Shown: piece after piece, positions 44,960 through 53,210 of the stretch
Layout of the letters: each line of letters opens with the position of its first letter
Position numbering within the stretch: the first letter of the stretch is position 1
Assembly (NCBI RefSeq): GCF_000626635.1
Contig: NZ_CP007451.1
Coordinates: forward strand, 5,066,501 to 5,130,500
Source: Draconibacterium orientale
Lineage (GTDB): Bacteria > Bacteroidota > Bacteroidia > Bacteroidales > Prolixibacteraceae
Length of the DNA: 64,000 nt
Direction: 5' to 3'
Position numbers and translations under genes: made by a program
Notes under the pieces: generated by a model
The model's input: only the letters and a program-made list of their open reading frames with translations
Told to the model about the DNA's origin: nothing
Databases searched by the model: none

Positions 44960-45083
44960 TACCGATTTAACAACAAAATGTCGCATACTTTCACTTCGTT
45001 CAGTCTCCTCCTTTGCTGTATTATCGGAATAAACCATTGTAAACTCTCTTATTGCCATGCGGCAAAATAAAGTACAATTGGTA
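44960..45083. repeat. Hairpin MITE-like element, diverged shorter copy C
   Basis: 124 bp with inverted ends TACCGATTT ... AATTGGTA and inner AAAATGTCGCAT / ATGCGGCAAAAT, as in copies A and B, but the middle is unrelated. It is bounded by TAA on both sides. Confidence 0.6.
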
Positions 45084-45140
45084 TAACAAAAACTCGTTGC
45101 TAGCAACTCGCGGCACGTAGCTTCTCTTTAAACAATTTCG

Positions 45141-45148
45141 TACTTTTG
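45141..45148 (+). promoter_or_regulatory. -7 promoter box for ettA
   Basis: TACTTTTG matches TAnnTTTG exactly and lies 23 bp before the ATG at 45171. Confidence 0.5.
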
Positions 45149-45170
45149 CGGCAGAACAAAAACAAACAAA

Positions 45171-46856
45171 ATGAGCGACGACAAGAAAATAATTTTTTCG
45201 ATGTATAAGGTGAGTAAAACCTACCCACCAAGTAAAACAGTAATCAAAGACATTTCGCTTTCGTTTTTCCTTGGAGCCAAAATCGGTATCATCGGTTTAA
45301 ACGGATCGGGAAAATCGACCCTGCTAAAAATTATTGCCGGACAGGATGAAGCTTTTAACGGCGAATTGGTTTTTGCACCGGGCTATTCGGTTGGCTTGCT
45401 CGAACAGGAGCCTCAACTCGACGAAAGCAAAACCGTTATTGATGTGGTAAAAGAAGGTACGCAGGAAACCGTTGACATACTGAACCGCTACGAAGAAATC
45501 AACCAGCAGTTCGGATTGCCGGAGGTGTATGAGAACCCGGATAAAATGGATGAGCTGATGAAAGAACAGGCCGAGTTGCAGGAAAAAATGGATGCACTGG
45601 ATGCCTGGAACCTCGACAGCAAACTGGAACGAGCCATGGATGCGTTGCAGTGTCCGCCAAACGATCAGCCTATAAGCGAGCTTTCGGGTGGTGAGCGCCG
45701 CCGTGTTGCACTGTGCCGTTTATTGTTACAGGAACCTGATGTACTTCTTCTGGATGAGCCTACCAACCACTTGGATGCCGAAAGTATTTTGTGGCTGGAA
45801 GCCCACCTCGATCAGTATAAAGGAACGGTTATTTGCATTACGCACGACCGTTATTTCCTGGATAATGTTGCCGGCTGGATTCTGGAACTCGACCGCGGCC
45901 AGGGAATTCCCTGGAAAGGAAACTACACCTCGTGGCTGGAGCAAAAATCGAAACGTCTGGAGCAGGAAGAAAAAGGCAGCCAGAAACGTAAAAAGACACT
46001 GGAACGCGAGCTGGAATGGGTTCGAATGGCACCGAAAGCGCGTCATGCAAAAAGTAAAGCCCGTTTAAGTGCTTACGATAAAATGCTGAATGAAGATGCC
46101 AAACAGAAAGAAGAAAAACTGGAGATCTTTATTCCGAACGGTCCGCGCCTGGGCGACAAAGTAGTTGAAATGGAAGGAGTGAAAAAAGGTTTTGGCGATA
46201 AACTGTTGTTTGAAGACCTAAGCTTTAAACTACCCCCTGCCGGAATTATCGGTGTTATTGGGCCAAACGGTGCCGGAAAAACCACACTCTTCAAACTGAT
46301 TATGAAACAACTGGAAGCCGACGCCGGAAGCATCGACATTGGCGAAACCGTAAAAGTAAGTTACGTCGATCAAACCCACGCAGCCATCGACCCGGAGAAA
46401 ACAGTTTACCAGGTTATTTCAGGCGGAACGGAAACCATAATGCTGGGCAACAAACAAGCCAATGCCCGTGCTTATGTAGGGCGTTTTAATTTTAATGGTG
46501 CCGATCAGGAAAAGAAATGCGGCGTACTTTCAGGTGGTGAGCGTAACCGTCTGCACCTGGCACTGGCTTTAAAATCGGAAGGTAACCTGTTGCTGCTTGA
46601 TGAGCCCACCAACGATATCGATGTAAACACACTGCGTGCGCTGGAAGAAGGTTTGGATAACTTTGCAGGCTGTGCCGTTGTAATTTCGCACGACCGCTGG
46701 TTCCTCGACCGCATTGCCACGCATATTCTGGCGTTTGAAGGCGATGGACATGTGCATTTCTTTGAAGGTTCGTTCTCGGAATACGAAGAAAACCGCAAAA
46801 AACGCATGGGTAACGAAACTCCAAAACGTTTTAAATATAAAAAGCTGATGGCATAG
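45171..46856 (+). CDS. ettA: Energy-dependent translational throttle protein EttA (ABC-F ATPase)
   Basis: 561 residues, soluble. Two ABC domains: Walker A GLNGSGKST and GPNGAGKTT, signatures LSGGERRRVALCRLL and LSGGERNRLHLALAL, Walker B LLLDEPTNHLDAES and LLLDEPTNDIDVNT. The first domain carries the EttA arm (QFGLPEVYENPDKMDELMKEQAELQEKMDALDAWNLDSKLERAM) and KMVRMAPKARHAKSKARLSAY-type linker text. EttA gates the first elongation step at the ribosomal E site according to energy state. Ends at a strong terminator. Confidence 0.95.
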   Translation: MSDDKKIIFSMYKVSKTYPPSKTVIKDISLSFFLGAKIGIIGLNGSGKSTLLKIIAGQDEAFNGELVFAPGYSVGLLEQEPQLDESKTVIDVVKEGTQETVDILNRYEEINQQFGLPEVYENPDKMDELMKEQAELQEKMDALDAWNLDSKLERAMDALQCPPNDQPISELSGGERRRVALCRLLLQEPDVLLLDEPTNHLDAESILWLEAHLDQYKGTVICITHDRYFLDNVAGWILELDRGQGIPWKGNYTSWLEQKSKRLEQEEKGSQKRKKTLERELEWVRMAPKARHAKSKARLSAYDKMLNEDAKQKEEKLEIFIPNGPRLGDKVVEMEGVKKGFGDKLLFEDLSFKLPPAGIIGVIGPNGAGKTTLFKLIMKQLEADAGSIDIGETVKVSYVDQTHAAIDPEKTVYQVISGGTETIMLGNKQANARAYVGRFNFNGADQEKKCGVLSGGERNRLHLALALKSEGNLLLLDEPTNDIDVNTLRALEEGLDNFAGCAVVISHDRWFLDRIATHILAFEGDGHVHFFEGSFSEYEENRKKRMGNETPKRFKYKKLMA

Positions 46857-46960
46857 GAAGCTAAGTGATTCTCCATTTTTGTGAGCCTGGCGAAGCGAAA
46901 ATGCGAAGTATCACTAGTCCCGACCAACGCGTCGGGATCGAAGACCGAAGACGGAAGTAA

Positions 46961-47007
46961 AGCCCCGCTCTGTATAATTCAAACAAATACAGAACGGGGC
47001 TTTTTAT
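46961..47007 (+). terminator. Strong terminator after ettA
   Basis: AGCCCCGCTCTGTAT and ATACAGAACGGGGCT pair (one mismatch) around a 10-base loop, followed by TTTTATTTG. Confidence 0.85.
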
Positions 47008-47009
47008 TT

Positions 47010-47315
47010 GCGACTGGTTTAGTACCGTCCTTCAGGGCGGTGATTTTAGAGATAATACCAATTTGATGATAAAATGCCGTATTGGATATGCCGGTTATTT
47101 TCCGTTTGTACAAGGCGAAAAATTTTAGCATAGCCGAGCTACGTTATAATTTTTCAACGCAGTAGAAACGGAAAAGAACAAATTCATATGCGGCATTTTG
47201 TGGTCAATTTGGTATTAATGGCTAAAGCCTTTTTGTCTATTCACATTACAGTCACTGGGCTTAAGCCACGGTGAAAAAATAGCAAGGCTTGCTAAAAATA
47301 ATCAGAAGCACTTTT
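47010..47315. other. Gene-free region with a hairpin repeat interrupted by element A
   Basis: Left part (47010-47052) holds ACCGTCC-TTCA-GGGCGGT, the right part (47215-47295) GGCTAAAGCC and GGGCTTAAGCC texts that look like the two sides of one older intergenic repeat; the 159-bp element A sits between them. Confidence 0.4.
47056..47214. repeat. 159-bp hairpin MITE-like element, copy A
   Basis: Nearly the same sequence as 54509-54667. Ends are TACCAATTTGA ... TCAATTTGGTA; inner arms (AAAATGCCG, TTTTCCGTTT, CGAAAAATT) are all mirrored, so the single strand folds into one long hairpin with CCGAGCTACG at its tip. No coding capacity. Confidence 0.8.
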
Positions 47316-48452
47316 CTAATACTTCTGCAATAACTCCAGCAATTTTCTATCCAGTTTGTGTCCGTGCCAGTCTTCGTATTCAATGTCTTTTCTTCCGGAA
47401 TCGAGCAATCCAAAATCGCCCCTGAAATTCCATAAGGCAAAACCTATTTTGTTTTCGGCCAACACGCTAAGCACATCTCCGAACCAACTCAGAAAAACAT
47501 CGTGTGGTGTTTCGCGCCAGCAACCGCATTCGCCACAATGTACACCTACTCCGTTTTTCACGGCATCAATCCAGGGTTTGTAAAACTCCTCAATGCTTTC
47601 GCGGCTGAATTGATTTCCATCGATTTCGCCCGGCCAAACCGGCATTGGTGCATCATCCAGATTTTCCCATACCCACGGAGCGCGGTAATGCGACACATAA
47701 TGCGGATAATAACCCCGGCAACTCTGACCGATTTCCAAATCAAATAGCTCAGGAATCACATCGGCTCCCACATTGTTTCCATCGGCCACTACCAAATGCC
47801 CAGGATTATGGCTACGGATGGTTTCCAACGCTGTTTTGGCCACTTTGCGATACAACGCCCCGGGTATTGGCCCGCGCTGCGAAAACTGGTCGTTCATATC
47901 CTCGCGGCTACAAGGCTCGTTCACCAAATCGAAACTGATTTGCTTGCTGGAATACGAGGCAAAACGTTTGGCCCACATTCCCCAGTGCATGTAAAAAGCT
48001 TCCTGCGCCTTTTCGTCCTGCCACAAGTTATAAGGCTCATTAAAGCCGGCATTTACGCAAAATCCCGGGGCGCGGTGCAGGTTCAAACTTACATGCAGTC
48101 CGTATTTATTGGCTGTATCAACTAATTGCTGAATATTATCGACTTCTTTCTCATCGAAATTCAAAACCTCATCGGGCGTAATGTTCTTTGAAGGATCAAA
48201 TTTTAAGTATCGCGGATACGCCATCGGAATACGGACAAAATTAAACCCCCAGTCGGCCATCCATTTAAAATCCTCTTCGGTGGAACCGCCGGCGCTACTG
48301 CCTTTCGCCGGTGAAAAATAATCGAGCAGGTTAAATCCGCGCCAGTGAGGTAAAGCGTTTGTAATTTGCGATTGTGAGGCGGACAAAGGTCCAGCCATAC
48401 TTACTCCGACAGTTACCAGCCCGGTAGTTTTAATAAAGTTTCGTCGTTGCAT
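47316..48452 (-). CDS. Glycoside hydrolase family 5 (cellulase superfamily) with Tat-like signal
   Basis: 378 residues from the ATG at 48452; 33 extra open codons upstream are rejected because MQRRNFIKTTGLVTVGVSMAG is a typical twin-arginine signal. The barrel shows FNFVRIPMAYP, VSLNLHRAPG, acid/base Glu in SFDLVNEP, and nucleophile Glu in GVHCGECGCW, then FALWNFRG. GH5 enzymes cut beta-linked glucans, mannans or related chains; which is not readable. Confidence 0.92.
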   Translation of the reverse strand: MQRRNFIKTTGLVTVGVSMAGPLSASQSQITNALPHWRGFNLLDYFSPAKGSSAGGSTEEDFKWMADWGFNFVRIPMAYPRYLKFDPSKNITPDEVLNFDEKEVDNIQQLVDTANKYGLHVSLNLHRAPGFCVNAGFNEPYNLWQDEKAQEAFYMHWGMWAKRFASYSSKQISFDLVNEPCSREDMNDQFSQRGPIPGALYRKVAKTALETIRSHNPGHLVVADGNNVGADVIPELFDLEIGQSCRGYYPHYVSHYRAPWVWENLDDAPMPVWPGEIDGNQFSRESIEEFYKPWIDAVKNGVGVHCGECGCWRETPHDVFLSWFGDVLSVLAENKIGFALWNFRGDFGLLDSGRKDIEYEDWHGHKLDRKLLELLQKY

Positions 48453-48539
48453 AATTGGTTTAAATTGGTTGTGATTCAAAGATATCAGATTTTGTTCTAT
48501 TCCTTGTTGTTCTGTATTGTTAAATACCTTCTCCACCTC

Positions 48540-48645
48540 ACCGCTGTACACGCGGTTCTCTTCCCCACGAAGAGTCGGGCCAGGCTCTCTTTTAAGGAGG
48601 AGTACATCCCGATTAATCAGGATGGGAGGAGATCTTACTTCTGAT
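48540..48645. other. Inverted-repeat-rich intergenic segment
   Basis: Holds CCGCTGTACACGCGG and a near-palindrome ATCCCGATTAATCAGGAT next to AAGGAGGAG-type text, similar in kind to other intergenic repeats of this genome. No coding signal. Confidence 0.35.
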
Positions 48646-48727
48646 CAAAAAAATCAGGCATTGCAGTTACATAAGTTTACCAAAAAAAACTAACTTAGAA
48701 ACCTAAACAAAACTAAACTACCTAATT

Positions 48728-49600
48728 ATGAGAACTACGATTATTCTCCTGTTAAGCTTTTTTTTCGTTTTTGCTACGCACGCACAGCAATCAAAAATAA
48801 ACGTTGTTGTAATTGGCGCCCACCCCGATGATGCCGATGTGGATGTTGGAGGCACCGCTTATCAGTTTGCACAAATGGAGCATAATGTATTGTTTGTATC
48901 ACTTACCAATGGCGATGCCGGACATTTTAACAAGGGCGGCGGTGCGCTGGCCAAAATACGAATAAATGAAGCCGAAGAAGCGGGGAAACGGATTGGCGTA
49001 AGCTATAAAGTGCTTGACAACCACGATGCAGAGTTGATGCCAACACTTAAATTACGCCACGATATTATACGTATTATCCGAAACTGGAATGCCGATGTGG
49101 TAATTACACACCGTCCGTACGATTACCACCCCGACCACAGAAATACGGCCAATGCCGTTCAGGATGCTGCCTTTCTGGTGACTGTACCGAATGTGGCTCC
49201 CGATGTTCCGGCGTTAAAAATGAATCCGGTATTTTTGTATTCGCACGATAATTTTCAAAAACCCAATCCTTTTCAACCCGATATTACTGTAGATATTTCA
49301 GCCGTGTACGATAAGAAAATATATGGTATGGCAGCGCACGAATCGCAATTCTTCGAGTGGCTTCCCTGGTTGAACGGAATACTTGATGACGTTCCGGCCA
49401 ACGAGCAGGATCGCCTGAAATGGCTGGGTAAAATGCGTTTAAACGCCCCCTCTCCTGCCATGCGTAAATCGCTGGAGAAATGGTACGACACCGAAACAGC
49501 GGAAAAAGCCACAGCAGTAGAAGCCTTTGAAATTTGCGAATTTGGCCGGCATCCTTCCGATGAAGATATACAGATTTTGTTTCCGATGTTGGGCAAATAA
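48728..49600 (+). CDS. PIG-L (LmbE-like) family deacetylase
   Basis: 290 residues with a signal peptide (MRTTIILLLSFFFVFATHAQ). The zinc-binding AHPDDADVD (31-39) and YDYHPDHRNTANAV (about 136-149) are intact, followed by the C-terminal HESQFFEWLPW. The family removes acetyl groups from GlcNAc-type sugars. Secretion and the GH5 next door suggest a role in glycan handling, by inference. Confidence 0.92.
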   Translation: MRTTIILLLSFFFVFATHAQQSKINVVVIGAHPDDADVDVGGTAYQFAQMEHNVLFVSLTNGDAGHFNKGGGALAKIRINEAEEAGKRIGVSYKVLDNHDAELMPTLKLRHDIIRIIRNWNADVVITHRPYDYHPDHRNTANAVQDAAFLVTVPNVAPDVPALKMNPVFLYSHDNFQKPNPFQPDITVDISAVYDKKIYGMAAHESQFFEWLPWLNGILDDVPANEQDRLKWLGKMRLNAPSPAMRKSLEKWYDTETAEKATAVEAFEICEFGRHPSDEDIQILFPMLGK

Positions 49601-49617
49601 TACTTTTTAAATTCTTT

Positions 49618-50661
49618 CTACTGTGGACTAACATAGTTGGGATCAACCACACTGCGATAATAGTCGCGAAAACCTATAACAGCCTGGTCAAGTCCGGGTA
49701 CACCAAGCATTACATCCCCTTCGGTGTAATAATCGCGGGAGTAATAAGTTTGTGTTGTGCCCTCAACAAACTTTACAATCGACATGCCCGGAGCACTAAA
49801 AGCAGCCCCGTTAAATTCTCCCGACATGGTCCATGTTGCCATATAAATATCATCAGCAATGGCCTCCTCCTCTATCACGGTGTACAAGTCTGACGATCCG
49901 GCAAACAAACGCCCCAGAAACATAGCCATTGTGTCGGGGCCGTATATATCTACAATGGGATCGTGATACTCATAGTTGCTTTCCAGATGAGAAAGCACAT
50001 TCATCCAGTTTTCGGCATTAAGTTCTACCAGTTGACGCCCCACAACAACCTGATCATTGTTTATCTCATCCTGCGAACTCAACTGGCTTTTTACCATGCT
50101 TACAGGCTCCTGAGGTGGAAGCGGACAGTCGAAAGTTGGATCAACAGCACACTTGTAATACGTTCTGAATCCCATTATCGCCTCATCTAAACCGGGCGTG
50201 GTAGCCATTATATCGCCCTCGGTATAATAATCCCGCTGATAATAAACCTGCGACGAGTTGGTCATGAATTTAAAAATAGAGATGCCTTTGGCCTGGTAAG
50301 GAACACCGTTGAAAGAGCCAGACATACCCCATGTTGCAGAATAGGTATCATTCATCAGGATTTCGTCCTCGACAGTTGTAACGAGATTTGGCGAAGCACC
50401 AATAATAAGCTGATTCAGAAATGCAGTCATATCCTGAATGCCGTTAATATCCACAATCGGATCGTGGTACTCTACATCATCGGTGTAGTACGGAAGCAAA
50501 TCAGCTACATCAGATGCCTGCATTTCGAGCAAAGCCCGCCCAACTTCCAGTCGTTCCTGCTCGAGCGAACCGTCGTTTGAATCTACGTCTGAACAGGCCT
50601 GGGGAATTAGAATTGCAATGATGCCAACAAGCATCGCCAATAATTGAATAGACTTTTTCAT
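49618..50661 (-). CDS. Lipoprotein with two tandem SnoaL-like (NTF2-fold) domains
   Basis: 347 residues from the ATG at 50661 (lipoprotein signal MKKSIQLLAMLVGIIAILIPQAC). Two homologous halves: first LEVGRALLEMQASDVADLLPYYTDDVEYHDPIVDINGI..., second VVVGRQLVELNAENWMNVLSHLESNYEYHDPIVDIYGP.... Each repeats EYHDPIVDI, TATW/ATW-type MSG.FNG and YYxRDYYTEGD then PGLD.A..GFR.YY. SnoaL folds host small-ligand enzymes or binding proteins. Function unknown; the tandem copy is a clear internal duplication. Confidence 0.85.
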   Translation of the reverse strand: MKKSIQLLAMLVGIIAILIPQACSDVDSNDGSLEQERLEVGRALLEMQASDVADLLPYYTDDVEYHDPIVDINGIQDMTAFLNQLIIGASPNLVTTVEDEILMNDTYSATWGMSGSFNGVPYQAKGISIFKFMTNSSQVYYQRDYYTEGDIMATTPGLDEAIMGFRTYYKCAVDPTFDCPLPPQEPVSMVKSQLSSQDEINNDQVVVGRQLVELNAENWMNVLSHLESNYEYHDPIVDIYGPDTMAMFLGRLFAGSSDLYTVIEEEAIADDIYMATWTMSGEFNGAAFSAPGMSIVKFVEGTTQTYYSRDYYTEGDVMLGVPGLDQAVIGFRDYYRSVVDPNYVSPQ

Positions 50662-50759
50662 GTGTGACCTCCTTATTTTCTGGTTAATTATAATTCGAAC
50701 TGCCAACTTTATTTCAGCCACTGCTACAAGTGACTGCCAAAACGTTGCAGGTTCAATTG

Positions 50760-50816
50760 TTTTATAAGTTATGGAAAATACAGTTCTTATAAAATACTAA
50801 GACACACTTTTATAAG
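50760..50816. promoter_or_regulatory. Three TTTTATAAG-type motifs upstream of the SnoaL gene
   Basis: TTTTATAAG at 50760-50768, its reverse complement CTTATAAAA at 50786-50794, and TTTTATAAG again at 50808-50816, in the gene-free region 50662-50972 that otherwise shows nothing recognisable. Confidence 0.3.
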
Positions 50817-50972
50817 ATTTTAGCCAATTAAAAACGCTCCTCGCGACATATTTATACAAGCTATGCCTCTCCTCCTTTCAATTTGCGGGAATAATCCCGT
50901 TCGGTGTGCCAGGTATCTCTATCATAGCTCTGCGTATTTATTGTGCGATGTCTTTCGAAGCACATTTTTAAG

Positions 50973-51008
50973 CACAAAAAAAGGATTCAGGCAAAGCCAG
51001 AATCCTTT
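50973..51008 (-). terminator. Terminator after the cold-shock gene
   Basis: AAAGGATTC (50980-50988) and GAATCCTTT (51000-51008) pair over 9 bp; the minus strand continues with TTTT and more T. Confidence 0.85.
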
Positions 51009-51031
51009 CATTTCGTATAGTGTTTTTACTC

Positions 51032-51223
51032 TTAAACAAGCTCAACATTCACGGCGTTTTCGCCTTTTTTGCCCATTTCTTTGTTATACTTTACCTTGTC
51101 GTTCTCGGTAATTTCATCAATCAAACCTGTGTGGTGAACAAAAATATCTTCACCTGTTTCGTTTGCTGTGATAAAACCATAACCTTTGTCGTTGTTAAAA
51201 AACTTTACTGTTCCTTCAATCAT
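51032..51223 (-). CDS. Cold-shock domain protein (CspA family)
   Basis: 63 residues, a single cold-shock domain: GTVKFFNNDKGYGFITANETGEDIFVHHTGL with RNP1 KGYGFIT and RNP2 DIFVHH. Binds single-stranded RNA or DNA and melts structure. It lies 48 bp after the DEAD-box helicase stop on the same strand, which suggests one cold-response transcript. Confidence 0.95.
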   Translation of the reverse strand: MIEGTVKFFNNDKGYGFITANETGEDIFVHHTGLIDEITENDKVKYNKEMGKKGENAVNVELV

Positions 51224-51271
51224 AATCGTAATCTTAAAAATTCTATTAATATATATTTGCTTGCTTGTTAA

Positions 51272-52435
51272 TTAATTAACAAACGTGTAAGCCATTCCTT
51301 TTTTCCCGGCGCGACCGGTTCTTCCTATGCGATGGATATAACTATCCATTGTTTGCGGAAGCTGATAATTGATAACATGCGTTACGCCATCCACATCAAT
51401 ACCACGGGCTGCCACATCGGTAGCCACTAAAACCCGCGTTTTACCCATTTTAAACATGCGTATAGCTTTTGTGCGGTAGTTTTGCGATTTATTCCCGTGT
51501 ATTACGTCCGAATTGATGCCCACTTTGCGGAGCTGCTGACTAATTTTATCGACATTACGTTTTGTTTCGGCAAATAGAATCACCTTTTCAAAACCATCCC
51601 CATTCAATAAATTATAAAGCACCTGGAATTTATTTTCGTTATCTCCAACCCTGATAATATCCTGCTCAACCGTATCGGCCGCATTATTCAACCTACTTAC
51701 GTTTATCCGTACAGGGTTTTGAACAAATTGTTTTATAAGATTTTGCTGTGCTTTTTCGTAGGTAGCCGAGAACAACATGGTTTGCTTACGGTTTTTCATC
51801 AGCGCAATAATTTTCTTAATGTCGTTAATGAATCCCATATCAAGCATGCGGTCGAATTCGTCGAGCACCAAAATCGGTGTGTTTCCGAGGCGCAGCGTCC
51901 CCCTCGAGGTTAAATCGTTTAGCCGTCCGGGTGTTCCCACTATCAGGTTTTGTTTTCTTCGTGCTTTGCCCATGTCGGTGTTAACACTGGTTCCGCCAAT
52001 AAAACAGGCCGAAAACAGTTTGTGCCCCCTGGTTAACGATTTAAATTCATCTTCAACTTGCTGGGCAAGCTCCCTGGTTGGAACCACCACCAAACACGTG
52101 GTTGTGTTATCGGCCAGCATTTTTTCAATTACCGGAATTAAAAAAGCACCGGTTTTACCCGTTCCGGTAGCCGCAATGCCAATCATGTTCCGTCCCGCAA
52201 TCAAATCGCTTATCGATTTTTGTTGAATTTCGGTTGGTTCAATATAGCCTTTCATGCGGATATTGTTTTTTAACGTTTCGCTAAGCGGCATTTCTTCAAA
52301 GGTTTGTTCGGCTATAAATGGAACCGTTTCAACCTTAACAGCCTGTTTTACCAGCAAAGCAGGATCTATTGTAGAAACCACTTTCTTTCGTGGAGTACGT
52401 TTTCTGGTATTGTTTTTATATCTGTTGTTATTCAT
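51272..52435 (-). CDS. DEAD-box ATP-dependent RNA helicase with DEFD motif II
   Basis: 387 residues. A basic N-terminus (MNNNRYKNNTRKRTPRKKV) is followed by motif I ATGTGKT, Ia PTRELAQQ, II VLDEFDRMLDMGF, III SAT, V ARGID and VI HRIGRTGRAGKKG. Motif II has Phe instead of Ala, giving DEFD. No C-terminal extension is present. RNA unwinding at low temperature is likely from the cold-shock partner downstream. Confidence 0.93.
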   Translation of the reverse strand: MNNNRYKNNTRKRTPRKKVVSTIDPALLVKQAVKVETVPFIAEQTFEEMPLSETLKNNIRMKGYIEPTEIQQKSISDLIAGRNMIGIAATGTGKTGAFLIPVIEKMLADNTTTCLVVVPTRELAQQVEDEFKSLTRGHKLFSACFIGGTSVNTDMGKARRKQNLIVGTPGRLNDLTSRGTLRLGNTPILVLDEFDRMLDMGFINDIKKIIALMKNRKQTMLFSATYEKAQQNLIKQFVQNPVRINVSRLNNAADTVEQDIIRVGDNENKFQVLYNLLNGDGFEKVILFAETKRNVDKISQQLRKVGINSDVIHGNKSQNYRTKAIRMFKMGKTRVLVATDVAARGIDVDGVTHVINYQLPQTMDSYIHRIGRTGRAGKKGMAYTFVN

Positions 52436-53210
52436 GTATTCGTTAATTTGTTATCCGGCCCATCCGGACAATCGTTTTTGTATTCATTATTTTTTTTTGA
52501 ATATGCTTCAGAAGGAAATTTTAAAGCCTTAGCTGTTGGAGCTAAGCGGCTTAAACAATGGCTGCGAAGTTTTAATTTCCGCACATTGTACTGTAATTAA
52601 AATGTTTTCTGAAACATTGTGGCCCAATAAACTTTTAAGAATATATAAAGGCCGGAGATTCAACATATTGCCATAGTTATACTTACGACAATTGCTTTTT
52701 ATGCTGTATAATTTGTTAACCTGCTTTAATGCTGCGAAATAAAGGGAAACGGGTGATGGTAAGTGTGATAATTTTTTAATAATTCAACTAATTAATTTCT
52801 ATAATTTCAATTTCAAAGAAATAAGTAAAATTGAAACGTCTTCAGAAAATTATTGTGAACAATTAAACCTGGAACGGATACTGTTGTGCCTTTTTAGTGG
52901 CAGAATATTTTACTAAACTATGAACTGCTGAATAAATATCAGCGCTGCAAAGCTACTCAAATAAAACTAACCACCAAATTAAAAAGCATTTAGCCTAAAA
53001 ATAGCTGCTAAAATGCATCATTATTGGCATTTAATTGATAAAGCAACTACCAATGTTAATTATTTCGGCCCTTCGAATATTGGTTTTGCGCTATTATATT
53101 TACATTTATTGCGCCAAAGCTATAAACCGCTGAATACCTGCGGAAATAACATTTCGCCTTTTGAATAATTAAATACGAAAGGTTGACAATGGTACCATAA
53201 ACGATAAATT
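52436..53210. other. Gene-free 775-bp region between the DEAD-box and TPR genes
   Basis: The divergent genes at both sides need promoters here. On the helicase side TCCGG-ATGGG-CCGGA (about 52454-52468) and CTTAGCT-CCAAC-AGCTAAG (about 52530-52548) are stem-loops in the probable 5' leader. No open frame or repeat of note elsewhere. Confidence 0.4.

Noticed and set aside
44792-45106. Minus-strand open frame over the MITE-like copy C
   Set aside because: Covers repeats and the element ends only; no conserved protein text.
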